43,092 nucleotides of DNA. Source: DATGJX01 sp035279385 (lineage in GTDB: Bacteria; Vulcanimicrobiota; Vulcanimicrobiia; Vulcanimicrobiales; Vulcanimicrobiaceae). The stretch's first letter is position 1, and each line of letters begins with the position of its first letter. The notes under the pieces are model-generated. The model was not told the origin of the DNA and did not search any database. It saw nothing but the letters and a program-made list of their open reading frames with translations. Below are positions 7,564-16,779 of the stretch, piece by piece. The position numbers were made by a program, and so were the translations under genes. The DNA lies in the NCBI GenBank assembly GCA_035279385.1, contig DATEHZ010000039.1, forward strand, positions 1 to 43,092, in the 5' to 3' direction.

Positions 7564-8678
7564 GCTGCTGCGCCCTTTCGCGACACGAGCGCGTCAATCC
7601 GTGCGAGAATGGTCGCAACGGGATCGCGCGCGGCAAGCGAGCGAGCCGCGTCGCGCATCGACTGCAGCCGCGCCGGCTCCATCGTTTCGCGCAGCGTCCA
7701 CCACAGCGAATCGGCGTTCAGATCGCGATCGGCGATCACGACCGCGGCGTTCGCCGATTCAAACGCCTTGGCGTTCGCCGCCTGATGATCTTCGGACGCG
7801 AAGGGATACGGAACCAAAATGCTCGGCAGTCCGAGTGCGGCAAGCTCGCCGAGCGTCGATGCGCCCGCGCGTGCGATAACGAGATCGGCAAGTTCATACG
7901 CGTCGGCCATCTCGCGCAGGTACGGCACCAGCACGATGCGATTTTCTCCCAGCGGCGCGCGCTCTTCGGCCTGCATGTAGTCGTAGTCACGCTCGCCGCT
8001 CGCATGCAGAATCTGCCATTCGGCCGGAAGCGCGCGGCGCGTTACCAGCGCTGCAACCGTTTCGTTGATCGTGCGCGCTCCCTGACTGCCGCCGACGACC
8101 AGAATGGTTTTACGCGCCGGATCGAGTCCGAGCCGGCGAGCGGCTTCAATCCGGTTGCTCGGATGAAAGAGCGAGGCGCGCACGGGAATGCCGGTGTGCG
8201 CGTACTTGCCGGCAAAACGCGAATCGCTTTGCTCGAACGCGCCCCAGACTTCATCGACGAGCGGCGCGAGCAGACGGTTCGTCAGACCGGGCTGCGCGTT
8301 CGGTTCGAGCAGCGCCAAACGCGCGCGCAGTTGTCCGAGCGTGCGAAGCAGCTTCGCGGCGATCATCACGGGGAAGCAGACGTATCCGCCGGTTGCCACC
8401 ACGACGTCGGGCTGAAACTCGCGCAGCGCACCGAGCGCCTGCGCGACGCCGAGGGCGTTGGCTCCGGCGGTTTGCAGCGTTGCAAGCGAAATGCTGCGCT
8501 GCAGCGGACGGCTGGAGATCGTGACCAGTTCGTATCCCGCATCCGGTACGATTTTCGCTTCAAGCCGATCGGCGGTGCCGATGAAGCGTACCTTTGCGCG
8601 GCCGCGCAGCGCGTCGGCGAGCGCGATCGCGGGGTACAGGTGTCCGCCGGTTCCTCCGCCGGCAAAAACCACGTTCAT
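7560..8678 (-). CDS. murG: MurG, lipid II-forming glycosyltransferase
   Basis: Peripheral membrane GT-B enzyme transferring GlcNAc to lipid I to give lipid II. The 372-aa product has the Gly-rich loop FAGGGTGGHLYPAIA (5-19), the second loop VVGGSQGARTINE and the donor-binding segment ARAGASTLGELAALGLPSIL, which is the conserved MurG signature. The ATG at 8678 overlaps the stop of the DUF2332 gene by 4 bases, and the stop overlaps the murC ATG. Confidence 0.96.
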   Translation of the reverse strand: MNVVFAGGGTGGHLYPAIALADALRGRAKVRFIGTADRLEAKIVPDAGYELVTISSRPLQRSISLATLQTAGANALGVAQALGALREFQPDVVVATGGYVCFPVMIAAKLLRTLGQLRARLALLEPNAQPGLTNRLLAPLVDEVWGAFEQSDSRFAGKYAHTGIPVRASLFHPSNRIEAARRLGLDPARKTILVVGGSQGARTINETVAALVTRRALPAEWQILHASGERDYDYMQAEERAPLGENRIVLVPYLREMADAYELADLVIARAGASTLGELAALGLPSILVPYPFASEDHQAANAKAFESANAAVVIADRDLNADSLWWTLRETMEPARLQSMRDAARSLAARDPVATILARIDALVSRKGAAA

Positions 8679-9712
8679 GGCGCCGCCCAGCGCAAATTTT
8701 GTGCGTGCCCGTCGGAACGCGCGATAACGGTCTGCACTTCCGCGGGCCACTGGGTGAGCAGCGTGTCGTAGCCGCTCTCGCCCGGCTCCATGCGTATCCA
8801 CGCGAACGGTGCCGACGGCGTTGCTTGCGCAGCGAGTGCATCGATCGCATCGCGCAGCGACGCGCGCACGCCGGCCGTCATGTGTTCGGTTATCACGGTA
8901 TGCATGACGACGGTCGCAGCGCGCTCTTGCGGCAACGCCGTACTCCGCGCCCACGCGATGCCGTCGCCGCTTGCAATATCCGGCGGATGCGCTCTTGCGA
9001 CCTCGATCGCCGCGCGCAGCCGTTCGAACCGCTCGCGCTGATCGGGCCAGACGAAACAGAGCAGCGTGTCGGTATCGTCGTCATCCGACGCGTGCAGCGG
9101 GTGCAGATCGCATCCACGCCGTTCGATCACGCGGAGCGGTGCATCCGGATATGCCGGCGCACCCCACGCCGTGCGATTGCGCAGGAGCACCGGCGAGGCC
9201 GGATCGCCCCACGTCCACCCCTCGCCGGCGTACCGGTAGCGATCGAAGTTCAAAATGAGCCCGGCGCTCGATCCGATCTCGAACACGCGCAGCGGCAGCT
9301 GCGTGGCGAATACGAGCGCAAGCATCGCGCCCAGCACGGGCAGTGCGCGCGCAACTTCGTTCGTCTGCACGGGTCTTTCGAAGAGCTCGTCGTACGCGCG
9401 AACGTGTGCGTGGATGTCTGCGAGAACGGCGCGCCATGCCGATTCGACATCGCCGTCGCCGCCCGTCGACGGATAATGAGCGGCAATCTGCGGCGCGAGA
9501 CCGCGAAGCGCTCGAAAATGCGCCGCTCCGCCCAATCTCAGCCCGATTCTCGAGCGATGCGCGTGGCGGTCGAGCAGGTCGCGCAAGACCGGGTCGGTAT
9601 CGTAGCACGCGACGGCGCGTTCGAGCAGTCCACCGAAGAAAGGCGAGCCCATTTGAATGCACACGTCGCCAAGGCGCGCGAGATCGTGTGCGGCGGCCCG
9701 TACGGTGTGCAT
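8675..9712 (-). CDS. DUF2332-family protein inside the mur operon
   Basis: A 345-aa soluble protein that I assign to the uncharacterised DUF2332 family from characteristic segments: QTNEVARALPVL, LRVFEIGSSAGLILNFDRY, WTWGDPASPV, ERRGCDLHPL, CFVWPDQRERFERL and a late VVMHTVITEHM. The FEIGSSAGL stretch resembles a nucleotide- or SAM-binding Rossmann loop, so a methyltransferase-like fold is plausible; no substrate is known. It lies between ftsW (no gap; its ATG codon ends next to the ftsW stop) and murG (4-base ATGA overlap). It is therefore co-transcribed and probably co-translated with lipid II synthesis genes. It is not a normal member of this cluster. Confidence 0.85.
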   Translation of the reverse strand: MHTVRAAAHDLARLGDVCIQMGSPFFGGLLERAVACYDTDPVLRDLLDRHAHRSRIGLRLGGAAHFRALRGLAPQIAAHYPSTGGDGDVESAWRAVLADIHAHVRAYDELFERPVQTNEVARALPVLGAMLALVFATQLPLRVFEIGSSAGLILNFDRYRYAGEGWTWGDPASPVLLRNRTAWGAPAYPDAPLRVIERRGCDLHPLHASDDDDTDTLLCFVWPDQRERFERLRAAIEVARAHPPDIASGDGIAWARSTALPQERAATVVMHTVITEHMTAGVRASLRDAIDALAAQATPSAPFAWIRMEPGESGYDTLLTQWPAEVQTVIARSDGHAQNLRWAAP

Positions 9713-10879
9713 TTACGGCAGATTGATTTTTCGGTAACGTCCGACGTTGATGACGAGTGCCACCGCGACGAGCGAAACGATGAGCGAGCTTCCGCCGAAC
9801 GAGATAAAGGGCAGCGGCACGCCGGTCACCGGCCACGACGACGTCACGACGCCGATGTTGACGAACGCCTGAATCGCGATCATCGCGGTGCAGCCCGCAG
9901 CCAGGAAGAATCCGAACCGGTCTGGCGCGGCGATGGCGATGCGAATGCCGCGGTAGACGAAGACGATGAAGAGCACGATGACGCCGACGGTGCCGACCAG
10001 ACCGAGCTCTTCGCCGAGTACGGAGAAGATGAAGTCGGTGTACTGCTCGGGCAGATAGAAGAACTTTGCGCGCGACTCGCCCAGGCCCACGCCCATGAAG
10101 CCGCCGCTGCCGAGCGCGAGCAGGGACTGCACGATATGAAACCCGGTATTCTGCGGGTCGCGCCACGGATCGATGAACGCGAAGATGCGTGCGCGCTTGT
10201 ACGGGCTCGTGAGGATCGTGAGAATGACCGGCGGTACGGTGACGAACAGAATCAGCAGCAAATGCTCGATGCGCGCACCGGCCGCGAAGAACATCGCGAA
10301 CGCCGTGAAGACGATGAGGCTGGCGGTTCCCATGTCCGGCTCCATGAGAATCGCGACGGCGATCGTGATGACGGGCACGCAGAGTGGAAAAAGCCCCTTA
10401 CTCAGCGAGGTAATTTTATCGCCGCGGGCCGCCAGCGCCGCCGCCAGATAGAGCACGAGGCCGAGTTTTGCGAACTCGGAGGGCTGCAGCGAGATCATGC
10501 CGGCGCCGATCCAGCGGCGGGCACCGTTGACCACCACGCCGACGTGCGGCACCAGGACGGCAAGCAGGCTGAGGATGCACAAGACCAGCGCGTACGGCGC
10601 GAGGGCCTTGAGTTTGCGGTAGTCGATCCGGTAGGCAACGTACGCCAAACCCAGTCCGGCGACCAGATAGATCAGCTGATGCTTGACGTAGTACGCCGTG
10701 TCGTGATGATCCGCGTACGCTTGCGCGCTCGATGCGCTGAAGATCATCACGAGGCCAATCGCGAACAAACTCGCGACGGCGCCGAAAAGCAGCGTGTCCG
10801 GCGGAGCGGCAACGAACGGACGCGAGGCTTCGGCACGCGAAGGCGGGGCCGGCCGCTTCGCGCTCAGCGCGGCTCTCAC
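9713..10879 (-). CDS. ftsW: FtsW, SEDS peptidoglycan glycosyltransferase
   Basis: Septal SEDS-family polymerase working with the class B PBP FtsI to polymerise lipid II at the division site. 388 aa with about ten membrane segments, an approximately 30-residue cytoplasmic Pro/Ala-rich head, and family signatures SLQPSEFAKLGLVLYLA, AILMEPDMGTASL (putative catalytic Asp) and GVPLPFISFGGSS near the end. The start is GTG at 10879, chosen because it overlaps the murD stop in a GTGA junction (10876-10879); the frame upstream of it is murD shadow. FtsW rather than RodA is inferred from its place in the division cluster. Confidence 0.95.
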   Translation of the reverse strand: MRAALSAKRPAPPSRAEASRPFVAAPPDTLLFGAVASLFAIGLVMIFSASSAQAYADHHDTAYYVKHQLIYLVAGLGLAYVAYRIDYRKLKALAPYALVLCILSLLAVLVPHVGVVVNGARRWIGAGMISLQPSEFAKLGLVLYLAAALAARGDKITSLSKGLFPLCVPVITIAVAILMEPDMGTASLIVFTAFAMFFAAGARIEHLLLILFVTVPPVILTILTSPYKRARIFAFIDPWRDPQNTGFHIVQSLLALGSGGFMGVGLGESRAKFFYLPEQYTDFIFSVLGEELGLVGTVGVIVLFIVFVYRGIRIAIAAPDRFGFFLAAGCTAMIAIQAFVNIGVVTSSWPVTGVPLPFISFGGSSLIVSLVAVALVINVGRYRKINLP

Positions 10880-12288
10880 CGGTTCACCGTCTGCGAAAGT
10901 CCGCGCACGGCTGCGGTAAATTTTTCGCCGCGATCCTCGGCCGAGCGGAACATGTCGAACGACGCGCACGCCGGTGAGAGCAGCACGACGTCTCCCGGAC
11001 CGGCCGAGCGCGCAGCGCGGCGTACCGCGTCGTTCATGGAATCGGCGCGTTCGATCGGTGCGCGGCTCACGTGCGCGGCGAGATCGTCCGCCGCTTCGCC
11101 GATGAGGACGAGCGCTTTCGCGCGGCGGTCGATAACGCGTCCGAGCTCGGTGAAATCGGTGTTCTTCGATTTGCCGCCGGCGATGAGCACGATGGGGCGC
11201 TCGTACGCGTCCAGCGCGGCGATGACCGAGCCGGGATTGGTGGCCTTGGAGTCATCGACGAACAGCACGCCGCCCACCTCGCCGACCGGCTGCAAGCGAT
11301 GCGCCATACCGCTGAAAGATTTCACCGCATCGCGCAGCGCGCGCGGATCGGCGTCCGCCGCGAGCGCCGCGAGCAGCGCCGCCATCACGTTCTGCACGTT
11401 GTGCAGGCCGGCGAGCGGGATATCGCCCGTGCGCAGCACTTCGATCGGCCGCGGATCGCCGTGCACCGGCGCGTAGAGTATCGCATCGCCGCGCAGATAC
11501 ATCGACGCGTGCTCGTGATGTTCTTGCAGCGTGAACCACAGCTGGCGCGCATGCACGCGCCCCTCACCGGTGTGCCAGTGCAGCTGCGCCACGCGCTCGT
11601 CGTCGAGATTGCCGACGAAGTAGTCCTGCTCGTTCTGATTGGCAAAGATGCGATACTTCGCTTCCGCGTACTCGTCCATCGAGTAGTAGCGGTCGAGATG
11701 ATCCGCCGAAAGATTCAAGATCACCGAAATGCGCGGACGGAACGAACGGATCGATTCGAGTTGGAACGACGAGACTTCTGCAACGACCCAATCGTGCGGC
11801 TTCGCGTCAAGGACTTCGCGGATGAGCGGGTTGCCGATGTTGCCGCCGACGTGCACCGTTTTACCGCACGAGCGCAGCAGATGCCCGATCAGCGATGTGG
11901 TCGTCGACTTTCCCTTCGTGCCGGTGACCGCGACGATCGGCGCTTTGCAGAGCCGGTATGCGACTTCGATTTCACTGAAGACCGGAACGTTCGCGTCCTG
12001 CACGCGCCGCACCAGCGCGCCGTTGAGCGGCACGCCGGGAGAAAGCACCGCCCCCGTCAATCCGTCGAGCACCGACGGAAGTTCGCTTGGCGAAACGAAC
12101 CGCGCGCCGAGCGCCTCGATTTGCGCGATCGCCTCTGAAAGATCTTCGGGAACCTTTTCATCCGTGCCGTAGACGGTCACGCCCCGATCGCGCAGCACTT
12201 GCGTACTGGCCACGCCGCTGCGTCCCAGACCGATGACGAGAATCGACTCGCCGTGCGAAAAATGCGGAATGATTGCGTGCTGTGTCAT
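10876..12288 (-). CDS. murD: UDP-MurNAc-L-Ala--D-Glu ligase
   Basis: Adds D-glutamate to UDP-MurNAc-L-Ala. The 470-aa protein has the N-terminal Rossmann segment ILVIGLGRSGVAS (16-28), P-loop VTGTKGKSTTT, the ligand segment NLSADHLDRY and the C-terminal domain HRLQPVGEVGGVLFVDDSKATNP with the typical DDSKATN. The ATG at 12288 overlaps mraY and the TGA overlaps the ftsW GTG. It is slightly longer than E. coli MurD (about 440 aa), with extra sequence around RVHARQLWFTLQEHHEH in the central domain. Confidence 0.97.
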   Translation of the reverse strand: MTQHAIIPHFSHGESILVIGLGRSGVASTQVLRDRGVTVYGTDEKVPEDLSEAIAQIEALGARFVSPSELPSVLDGLTGAVLSPGVPLNGALVRRVQDANVPVFSEIEVAYRLCKAPIVAVTGTKGKSTTTSLIGHLLRSCGKTVHVGGNIGNPLIREVLDAKPHDWVVAEVSSFQLESIRSFRPRISVILNLSADHLDRYYSMDEYAEAKYRIFANQNEQDYFVGNLDDERVAQLHWHTGEGRVHARQLWFTLQEHHEHASMYLRGDAILYAPVHGDPRPIEVLRTGDIPLAGLHNVQNVMAALLAALAADADPRALRDAVKSFSGMAHRLQPVGEVGGVLFVDDSKATNPGSVIAALDAYERPIVLIAGGKSKNTDFTELGRVIDRRAKALVLIGEAADDLAAHVSRAPIERADSMNDAVRRAARSAGPGDVVLLSPACASFDMFRSAEDRGEKFTAAVRGLSQTVNR

Positions 12289-13244
12289 CTGACGATGGCT
12301 AACCCCAAGCCGGAAAGGACGACGGAGGCAAGCCAGAACCGCGAAGTAACCGTCGTTTCCGGCCAGCCCGAAAGTTCGAAATGGTGATGCAGCGGGCTCA
12401 TACGGAAGATCCGCTTGCCGCCCGTGCGTTTGAAGTACGTCACCTGGATGATCACCGAGAGCGCTTCGGCGACGAAGACGCCGCCGACGAGCACGAGCAG
12501 CAGCATCTCGCCCGTGAGAATCGCGACGGCGGAGAGCAGCGCACCCAGTGCGAGCGATCCCGTATCGCCCATGAAGAGTTTGGCGGGATGCCGGTTGTAG
12601 AGCAAAAATCCGAAACATGCACCCACCCCGAGCAGCGCCGCCACGTTCGGCGCGGGGGAACCATCCCGCCAGGCGATCGCACCGAGCACGACGAGCGGCG
12701 GAACGATCGTTCCCGAAACCAAACCGTCGAGCCCGTCGGTGAGATTGACCGCGTGAATCGTCCCCGTCACGGCGAAGATGCCGAGCAGCAGCCAGAGCCA
12801 ATGCGGAACCGCGAGCACGTAGCCGCGCATGTGAAAGATCACGTCGACCGGCACCGTGCCGCTTGCGGAGATCCACCATAAATAGGCAACCGCGGCAAGC
12901 GCCGTGAGCAGATACTTGGTGCGTGCGCGCAGACCCGCGTTCTTGCCGCGTCTGATTGCGGTGTAGTCGTCGATGAAGCCGATGAGCCCGCACAGGGCGA
13001 CGAGCAGCAGCGTCGCAACCATGACGGGGTTGCGCGCGTACATCAGCAGCGGCAGCAGCGCAACGACGAAGACGATGCCGCCCATCGTCGGCGTTCCGGT
13101 CTTCGTTTGATGCGTTTGCGGCGCGTCTTCGTACGCATGCTGGCGAAACTGCAGACGCGCGAGCAGCGGCAGCGCGACTGCGCCCGCAATGGCGGAGAGC
13201 AAAAATCCCGCGGCGACCAGCGCGAGTTCGTAGCCGTAGTTCAT
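12285..13244 (-). CDS. mraY: Phospho-MurNAc-pentapeptide transferase
   Basis: Integral membrane enzyme making lipid I from UDP-MurNAc-pentapeptide and undecaprenyl phosphate. 319 aa, about ten membrane spans. Signatures in order: GTPTMGGIVFVVALLPLL, GFIDDYTAIRRGKNAGL, HAVNLTDGLDGLVSGT, LFMGDTGSLALGA and MSPLHHHFELSGWPE (the HHH motif). The ATG at 13244 overlaps the stop of the CofE-like gene by 4 bases, and the mraY stop overlaps murD. Confidence 0.97.
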   Translation of the reverse strand: MNYGYELALVAAGFLLSAIAGAVALPLLARLQFRQHAYEDAPQTHQTKTGTPTMGGIVFVVALLPLLMYARNPVMVATLLLVALCGLIGFIDDYTAIRRGKNAGLRARTKYLLTALAAVAYLWWISASGTVPVDVIFHMRGYVLAVPHWLWLLLGIFAVTGTIHAVNLTDGLDGLVSGTIVPPLVVLGAIAWRDGSPAPNVAALLGVGACFGFLLYNRHPAKLFMGDTGSLALGALLSAVAILTGEMLLLVLVGGVFVAEALSVIIQVTYFKRTGGKRIFRMSPLHHHFELSGWPETTVTSRFWLASVVLSGLGLAIVR

Positions 13245-13942
13245 GCCGCGCCCTCGAAGAGGGGACTCGTGCCGTCCGCACGCCATTTGAGCACGACGAT
13301 CGGCGTCTGCTCGTCGCCATTACCGTGCGGGTTGGAGAGCAGCGCGCGTTCCACGTTCGCGCGGTTCACGCCCGAGGACGCGCCGAGCACTTTCGCTTTC
13401 TCCAAATCGTTGGCATCGACGACGGTGCAGGCAATGCCCGTGCGTTCGTACACCGATTGCGAGAACGCATCCGGGTTCTGCGGCGCAAAGACGATCGTGC
13501 GCTCGAACGGCGGCAGCGTGCCGGTGTAGCCGTCGATCGCCGCGATCGCTTCCCCCATGATCTCGTAGAACATGCCGCGGCGGCCGACCAGCCGGCCGGC
13601 GACGTGCATCGCGCTTGCGTACAGCACTTTCCAGACGCCGACGTGATCGATGACGATTTGCAGCGACTCCGGCTGATTGACCGTCGCGAGCGCGCCCGCG
13701 CGCCGCGAAAGCGCGTACGCGACTTTGGAGGGCCGCACGTATTCGGCCGGCACGGCTTGACCTTGCGCGATGGCGAGCGCGGTTTCGGAGATCGCCAGAA
13801 CGTCGCCGGGCCGCGCGATGCCGCCGACCGCACGCTGCACGAGCGCAACCAAATCTTCGCCCGGATGAACCAGCGGCGTGCGAACCGGAATCGCGACGAT
13901 GCCGGCCGGCAATTCGGGCCGTTCGATGCGCAGACTCCTCAT
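13241..13942 (-). CDS. CofE-like (F420-0:gamma-glutamyl ligase family) protein
   Basis: A 233-aa protein resembling bacterial homologues of coenzyme F420-0:gamma-glutamyl ligase (PF01996-type). Supporting segments are IPVRTPLVHPGEDLVALV (an early GEDL motif), ARPGDVLAISETALAIAQG, RRAGALATVNQPESLQIVID, MGEAIAAIDGYTGTLPPF and VVDANDLEKAKVLGASSGV. Family members form gamma-linked glutamyl bonds using GTP in F420 synthesis. No other F420 gene is visible here. The gene is embedded between murF and mraY with 4-base ATGA overlaps on both sides (13939-13942 and 13241-13244). A role on a peptidoglycan or glutamate-containing substrate is a reasonable inference from context but unproven; the true substrate is unknown. 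Confidence 0.8.
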   Translation of the reverse strand: MRSLRIERPELPAGIVAIPVRTPLVHPGEDLVALVQRAVGGIARPGDVLAISETALAIAQGQAVPAEYVRPSKVAYALSRRAGALATVNQPESLQIVIDHVGVWKVLYASAMHVAGRLVGRRGMFYEIMGEAIAAIDGYTGTLPPFERTIVFAPQNPDAFSQSVYERTGIACTVVDANDLEKAKVLGASSGVNRANVERALLSNPHGNGDEQTPIVVLKWRADGTSPLFEGAA

Positions 13943-15294
13943 CGCATCAGCTCCTGGATGATCTCCTCCATCTTATATTTGCGCGAACCCTTGAGCAGCA
14001 CCGCGTCACCCGCGTGGGTGTGTTCGCGCAGCCACGCCACTGCACGCCCGTTATCCGCGAACGCGACGATGCGCTCGCGGGGCAGACCGCTCGCGAGCGC
14101 CCCCTGCGCGATACATTCGGCGAAATCGCCGCCGACGAGCAGCATGTCGACGCCGCTTCGCGCTGCGTGCGCGCCGACGCGTTCGTGCATGGCCGGCGCA
14201 TCGCTGCCGAGCTCGGCCATGCTTGCCAGCACGGCGATTCTTCGGGCTGCACGCTCGGCCGCAAACGCATCGAGCGCCGCAAGCATGCCGCTGGTGTTCG
14301 CGTTGTACGCGTCGTAAATCAGCCGCGGCTTGCCTTCGGCCGCAAAGGTCTCGTAACGTCCCGCCGGGAGCGTGAGCGAAGGAATCGCCGCGACGATTTT
14401 TTCCGCATCCACTCCGGCGAGCAGCGCGGCCGCCGCGGCTGCGGCCAGATTCGCGCGGTTGTGCTTGCCGGGGAGTCGCACGTCGATTGCGTATCGCTGC
14501 ACGCGCCCGTTCGAGACGAGCAGGGTACGCTCGTCGACGATCCACACGCCCGCAGTGCGCGGCTCCCCCGTACCGAACCACAGCGGCGTGCTCGAGAGCG
14601 CGACTGCGCGCGAGGTCGACTCGGCGTCTTCCGCATTGAGTACCGCCTGTGCGCCCTGCGAGAAGAGTCCCCATTTCGTGCGCGCAAGGCGGTCCCGCGA
14701 TCCGAAGATCTCCAAATGCGCCTCGCCGATATTGGTGAGCACGCCGATATGCGGGCGCGCGATCTGCACGAGCTCGGCGATCTCGCCTTCATGGCGTGCG
14801 CCCATTTCGACGACCAGCACCTCGTGCTGCGCGCTCACCGAGAGAAGCAGCCGGCTCACACCGATCTCGTTGTTCTCGTTCGCCGGTGAGGCGATGACGC
14901 GATCCGGCCCATATTGCGCGGCGAGCAACTGCGCGAGCAGATGCTTCGTCGTCGTTTTGCCCGCGCTTCCGGTGATCGCGACGACGCGGCCGGTATACAG
15001 TTCGCGAGCCGCCCCGGCGAGATCCATGTACGCGCGTTTCGTATCGCGCACGAGCAGCGCCGGCGCGTCTTGCGGGAGTGCGTTCGCATCGTCCACGACG
15101 AACGCGGACGCGCCCTTCTCCGCGGCTTGCCGCAAAAATGCGTGGCCGTCGAAATGTTCGCCGCGCAGCGCCAGGAACACGTCTCCGGGCTCGAGCGTGC
15201 GCGTGTCGGTCACGATACGCAGGCGTTTGGGAAAACGCTGCGCGCTGCGAATCTCCGCTCCGGTCGCGGCGGCGGCGCGCTCGAGCGAGATCAC
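13939..15294 (-). CDS. murF: UDP-MurNAc-tripeptide--D-Ala-D-Ala ligase
   Basis: Adds the D-Ala-D-Ala dipeptide made by Ddl. 451 aa; the P-loop is VVAITGSAGKTTTKHLL, the metal/ligand segments are ASPANENNEIGVS and VLTNIGEAHLEIFGS, and the C-terminal domain contains LIYDAYNANTSGM. The start is GTG at 15294, overlapping the murE stop in a GTGA junction; it gives the expected N-terminus (M)ISLERAAAATGAEI. An upstream extension would lie wholly inside murE. Confidence 0.96.
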   Translation of the reverse strand: MISLERAAAATGAEIRSAQRFPKRLRIVTDTRTLEPGDVFLALRGEHFDGHAFLRQAAEKGASAFVVDDANALPQDAPALLVRDTKRAYMDLAGAARELYTGRVVAITGSAGKTTTKHLLAQLLAAQYGPDRVIASPANENNEIGVSRLLLSVSAQHEVLVVEMGARHEGEIAELVQIARPHIGVLTNIGEAHLEIFGSRDRLARTKWGLFSQGAQAVLNAEDAESTSRAVALSSTPLWFGTGEPRTAGVWIVDERTLLVSNGRVQRYAIDVRLPGKHNRANLAAAAAAALLAGVDAEKIVAAIPSLTLPAGRYETFAAEGKPRLIYDAYNANTSGMLAALDAFAAERAARRIAVLASMAELGSDAPAMHERVGAHAARSGVDMLLVGGDFAECIAQGALASGLPRERIVAFADNGRAVAWLREHTHAGDAVLLKGSRKYKMEEIIQELMR

Positions 15295-16775
15295 CGGCTG
15301 GCCGCCTCTCTGCGCGCCAGCACTTCGCGCGCAACGGCAAGATCGTCGAACGGCAGCACCTGCGTGCCGATTATTTGATAGGCTTCGTGCCCTTTGCCCG
15401 CGATCGCGACGACGTCGCCGGGACGCGCGATCGAAACGGCGGCGTCGATCGCGGCGCGCCGATCCGCGCAAACCTCGTGCGGAGCGCTGCCGATGCCGGG
15501 CAGAATCTCGTCGATGATCGCCTGCGGCTCTTCCGTGCGCGGGTTATCCGAGGTCACGAAGGAGAGATCGGCGTAGCGCGCGGCGACGTTGCCCATTTGC
15601 GGCCGCTTGCCCCGATCGCGATCGCCGCCGCAGCCGAATACCACGAGCAGACGCCCGCGCGCGGTTTCGCGCAGCGTGCGCAGCAGATTTTCGAGCGCGT
15701 CGGGCGTGTGCGCGTAATCGACGATGACGTCGATGCCGCCGCCGCTCACGCGATCCATACGGCCCGGCACGCGCTCGAGGCAGGCGAGACCGCGTGCGCT
15801 GTCCGCGTCGGAAATATCGAGATGCCGCGCGATGCCCAGGGCGCACAGGGCGTTGGAGACGTTGAACCGTCCGGGAAGGTGCACTTCGAAGCGCTGCGCG
15901 CCCAGTTGGAACGTGCTGCCGTCCGTTCGCATCTCGATCGAATCCGGATGCAGATCCGCTGCGGCATCGATGCCGTAGGTGAGCACGGGTTTGCGCGAGC
16001 GCAATTCGCGCGACCAGCGATCGCCGAGCGCATCGTCTGCGTTGAACACGCAGCGCGGCGCCATGTCGAACAACCGGTGCTTCGCCGACGCGTACGCATC
16101 GAAGCTCTTATGAAAATCCAAATGGTCGCGCGTCACATTCGTGAGCGCACCGGCCGAAAACCGAACGTCGGCGACGCGCTGCAGCGAAAGCGCGTGCGAA
16201 CTTACCTCCATCGCTACGCCGTTCGCGCCGAGCGCGCGCATCTGCGCGAGCAGGTCGTGCAGCTGCGCGGCAAGCGGCGTCGTGTTGGCGAGCGGCCATT
16301 CCATTCGGCCGAACTTCGCGCCGATCGTTCCGATCGTTCCCGCGGCCATTCCGGAAGCGTTCATGATTGCCGCCGTCATTGCTGCGGTCGTCGTCTTTCC
16401 GTTCGTGCCGGTGATGCCCGCGATGGTGAGCGAGCGCGAGGGGGATCCGTAAAACGCGTCGGCGATCTGCGAGAGCGCGCGCGCGGAGTCGGGCACGATG
16501 ACGGCGGTAACGTGCGCGGGCACGGACGCGCTCGCGCGCAGATCCTCAAGGCGTTCCATCACGACCGCTTCGCAGCCGCGCGAGACCGCATCGCCGATAA
16601 AGCGATGACCGTCGGTGTGTTCGCCGCGCAGCGCAACGAAGAGCGCGCCCGGGCGCACTTCGCGCGAATCGACGGTAATCGACGTTACGGTTTTATCCTG
16701 CGGGCCGATGACCCGTGCGCTTTGCGCGAGCGTTCGCACCAAACTCTCGAGCGAGACGCCCACCTGCTGCTCCAT
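15291..16775 (-). CDS. murE: UDP-MurNAc-dipeptide--meso-DAP ligase
   Basis: Third Mur ligase, 494 aa. The P-loop is AGITGTNGKTTTAAM. The substrate-specificity signature is TSDNPRTEEP: DNPR is the form associated with meso-diaminopimelate rather than lysine, so the peptidoglycan is predicted to be of the A1-gamma, Gram-negative type. Other signatures are LTNVTRDHLDFH and VDYAHTPDALEN. The ATG at 16775 is 4 bases past the ftsI stop (16780-16782). Confidence 0.96.
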   Translation of the reverse strand: MEQQVGVSLESLVRTLAQSARVIGPQDKTVTSITVDSREVRPGALFVALRGEHTDGHRFIGDAVSRGCEAVVMERLEDLRASASVPAHVTAVIVPDSARALSQIADAFYGSPSRSLTIAGITGTNGKTTTAAMTAAIMNASGMAAGTIGTIGAKFGRMEWPLANTTPLAAQLHDLLAQMRALGANGVAMEVSSHALSLQRVADVRFSAGALTNVTRDHLDFHKSFDAYASAKHRLFDMAPRCVFNADDALGDRWSRELRSRKPVLTYGIDAAADLHPDSIEMRTDGSTFQLGAQRFEVHLPGRFNVSNALCALGIARHLDISDADSARGLACLERVPGRMDRVSGGGIDVIVDYAHTPDALENLLRTLRETARGRLLVVFGCGGDRDRGKRPQMGNVAARYADLSFVTSDNPRTEEPQAIIDEILPGIGSAPHEVCADRRAAIDAAVSIARPGDVVAIAGKGHEAYQIIGTQVLPFDDLAVAREVLARREAASR

Positions 16776-16779
16776 GCCC

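Noticed and set aside
8594..11476. A 960-codon open frame on the plus strand
   Set aside because: It runs antisense to murG, DUF2332, ftsW and murD, which have clear motifs. Its product is Arg/His-rich without domains. Such frames arise from codon bias in GC-rich DNA.
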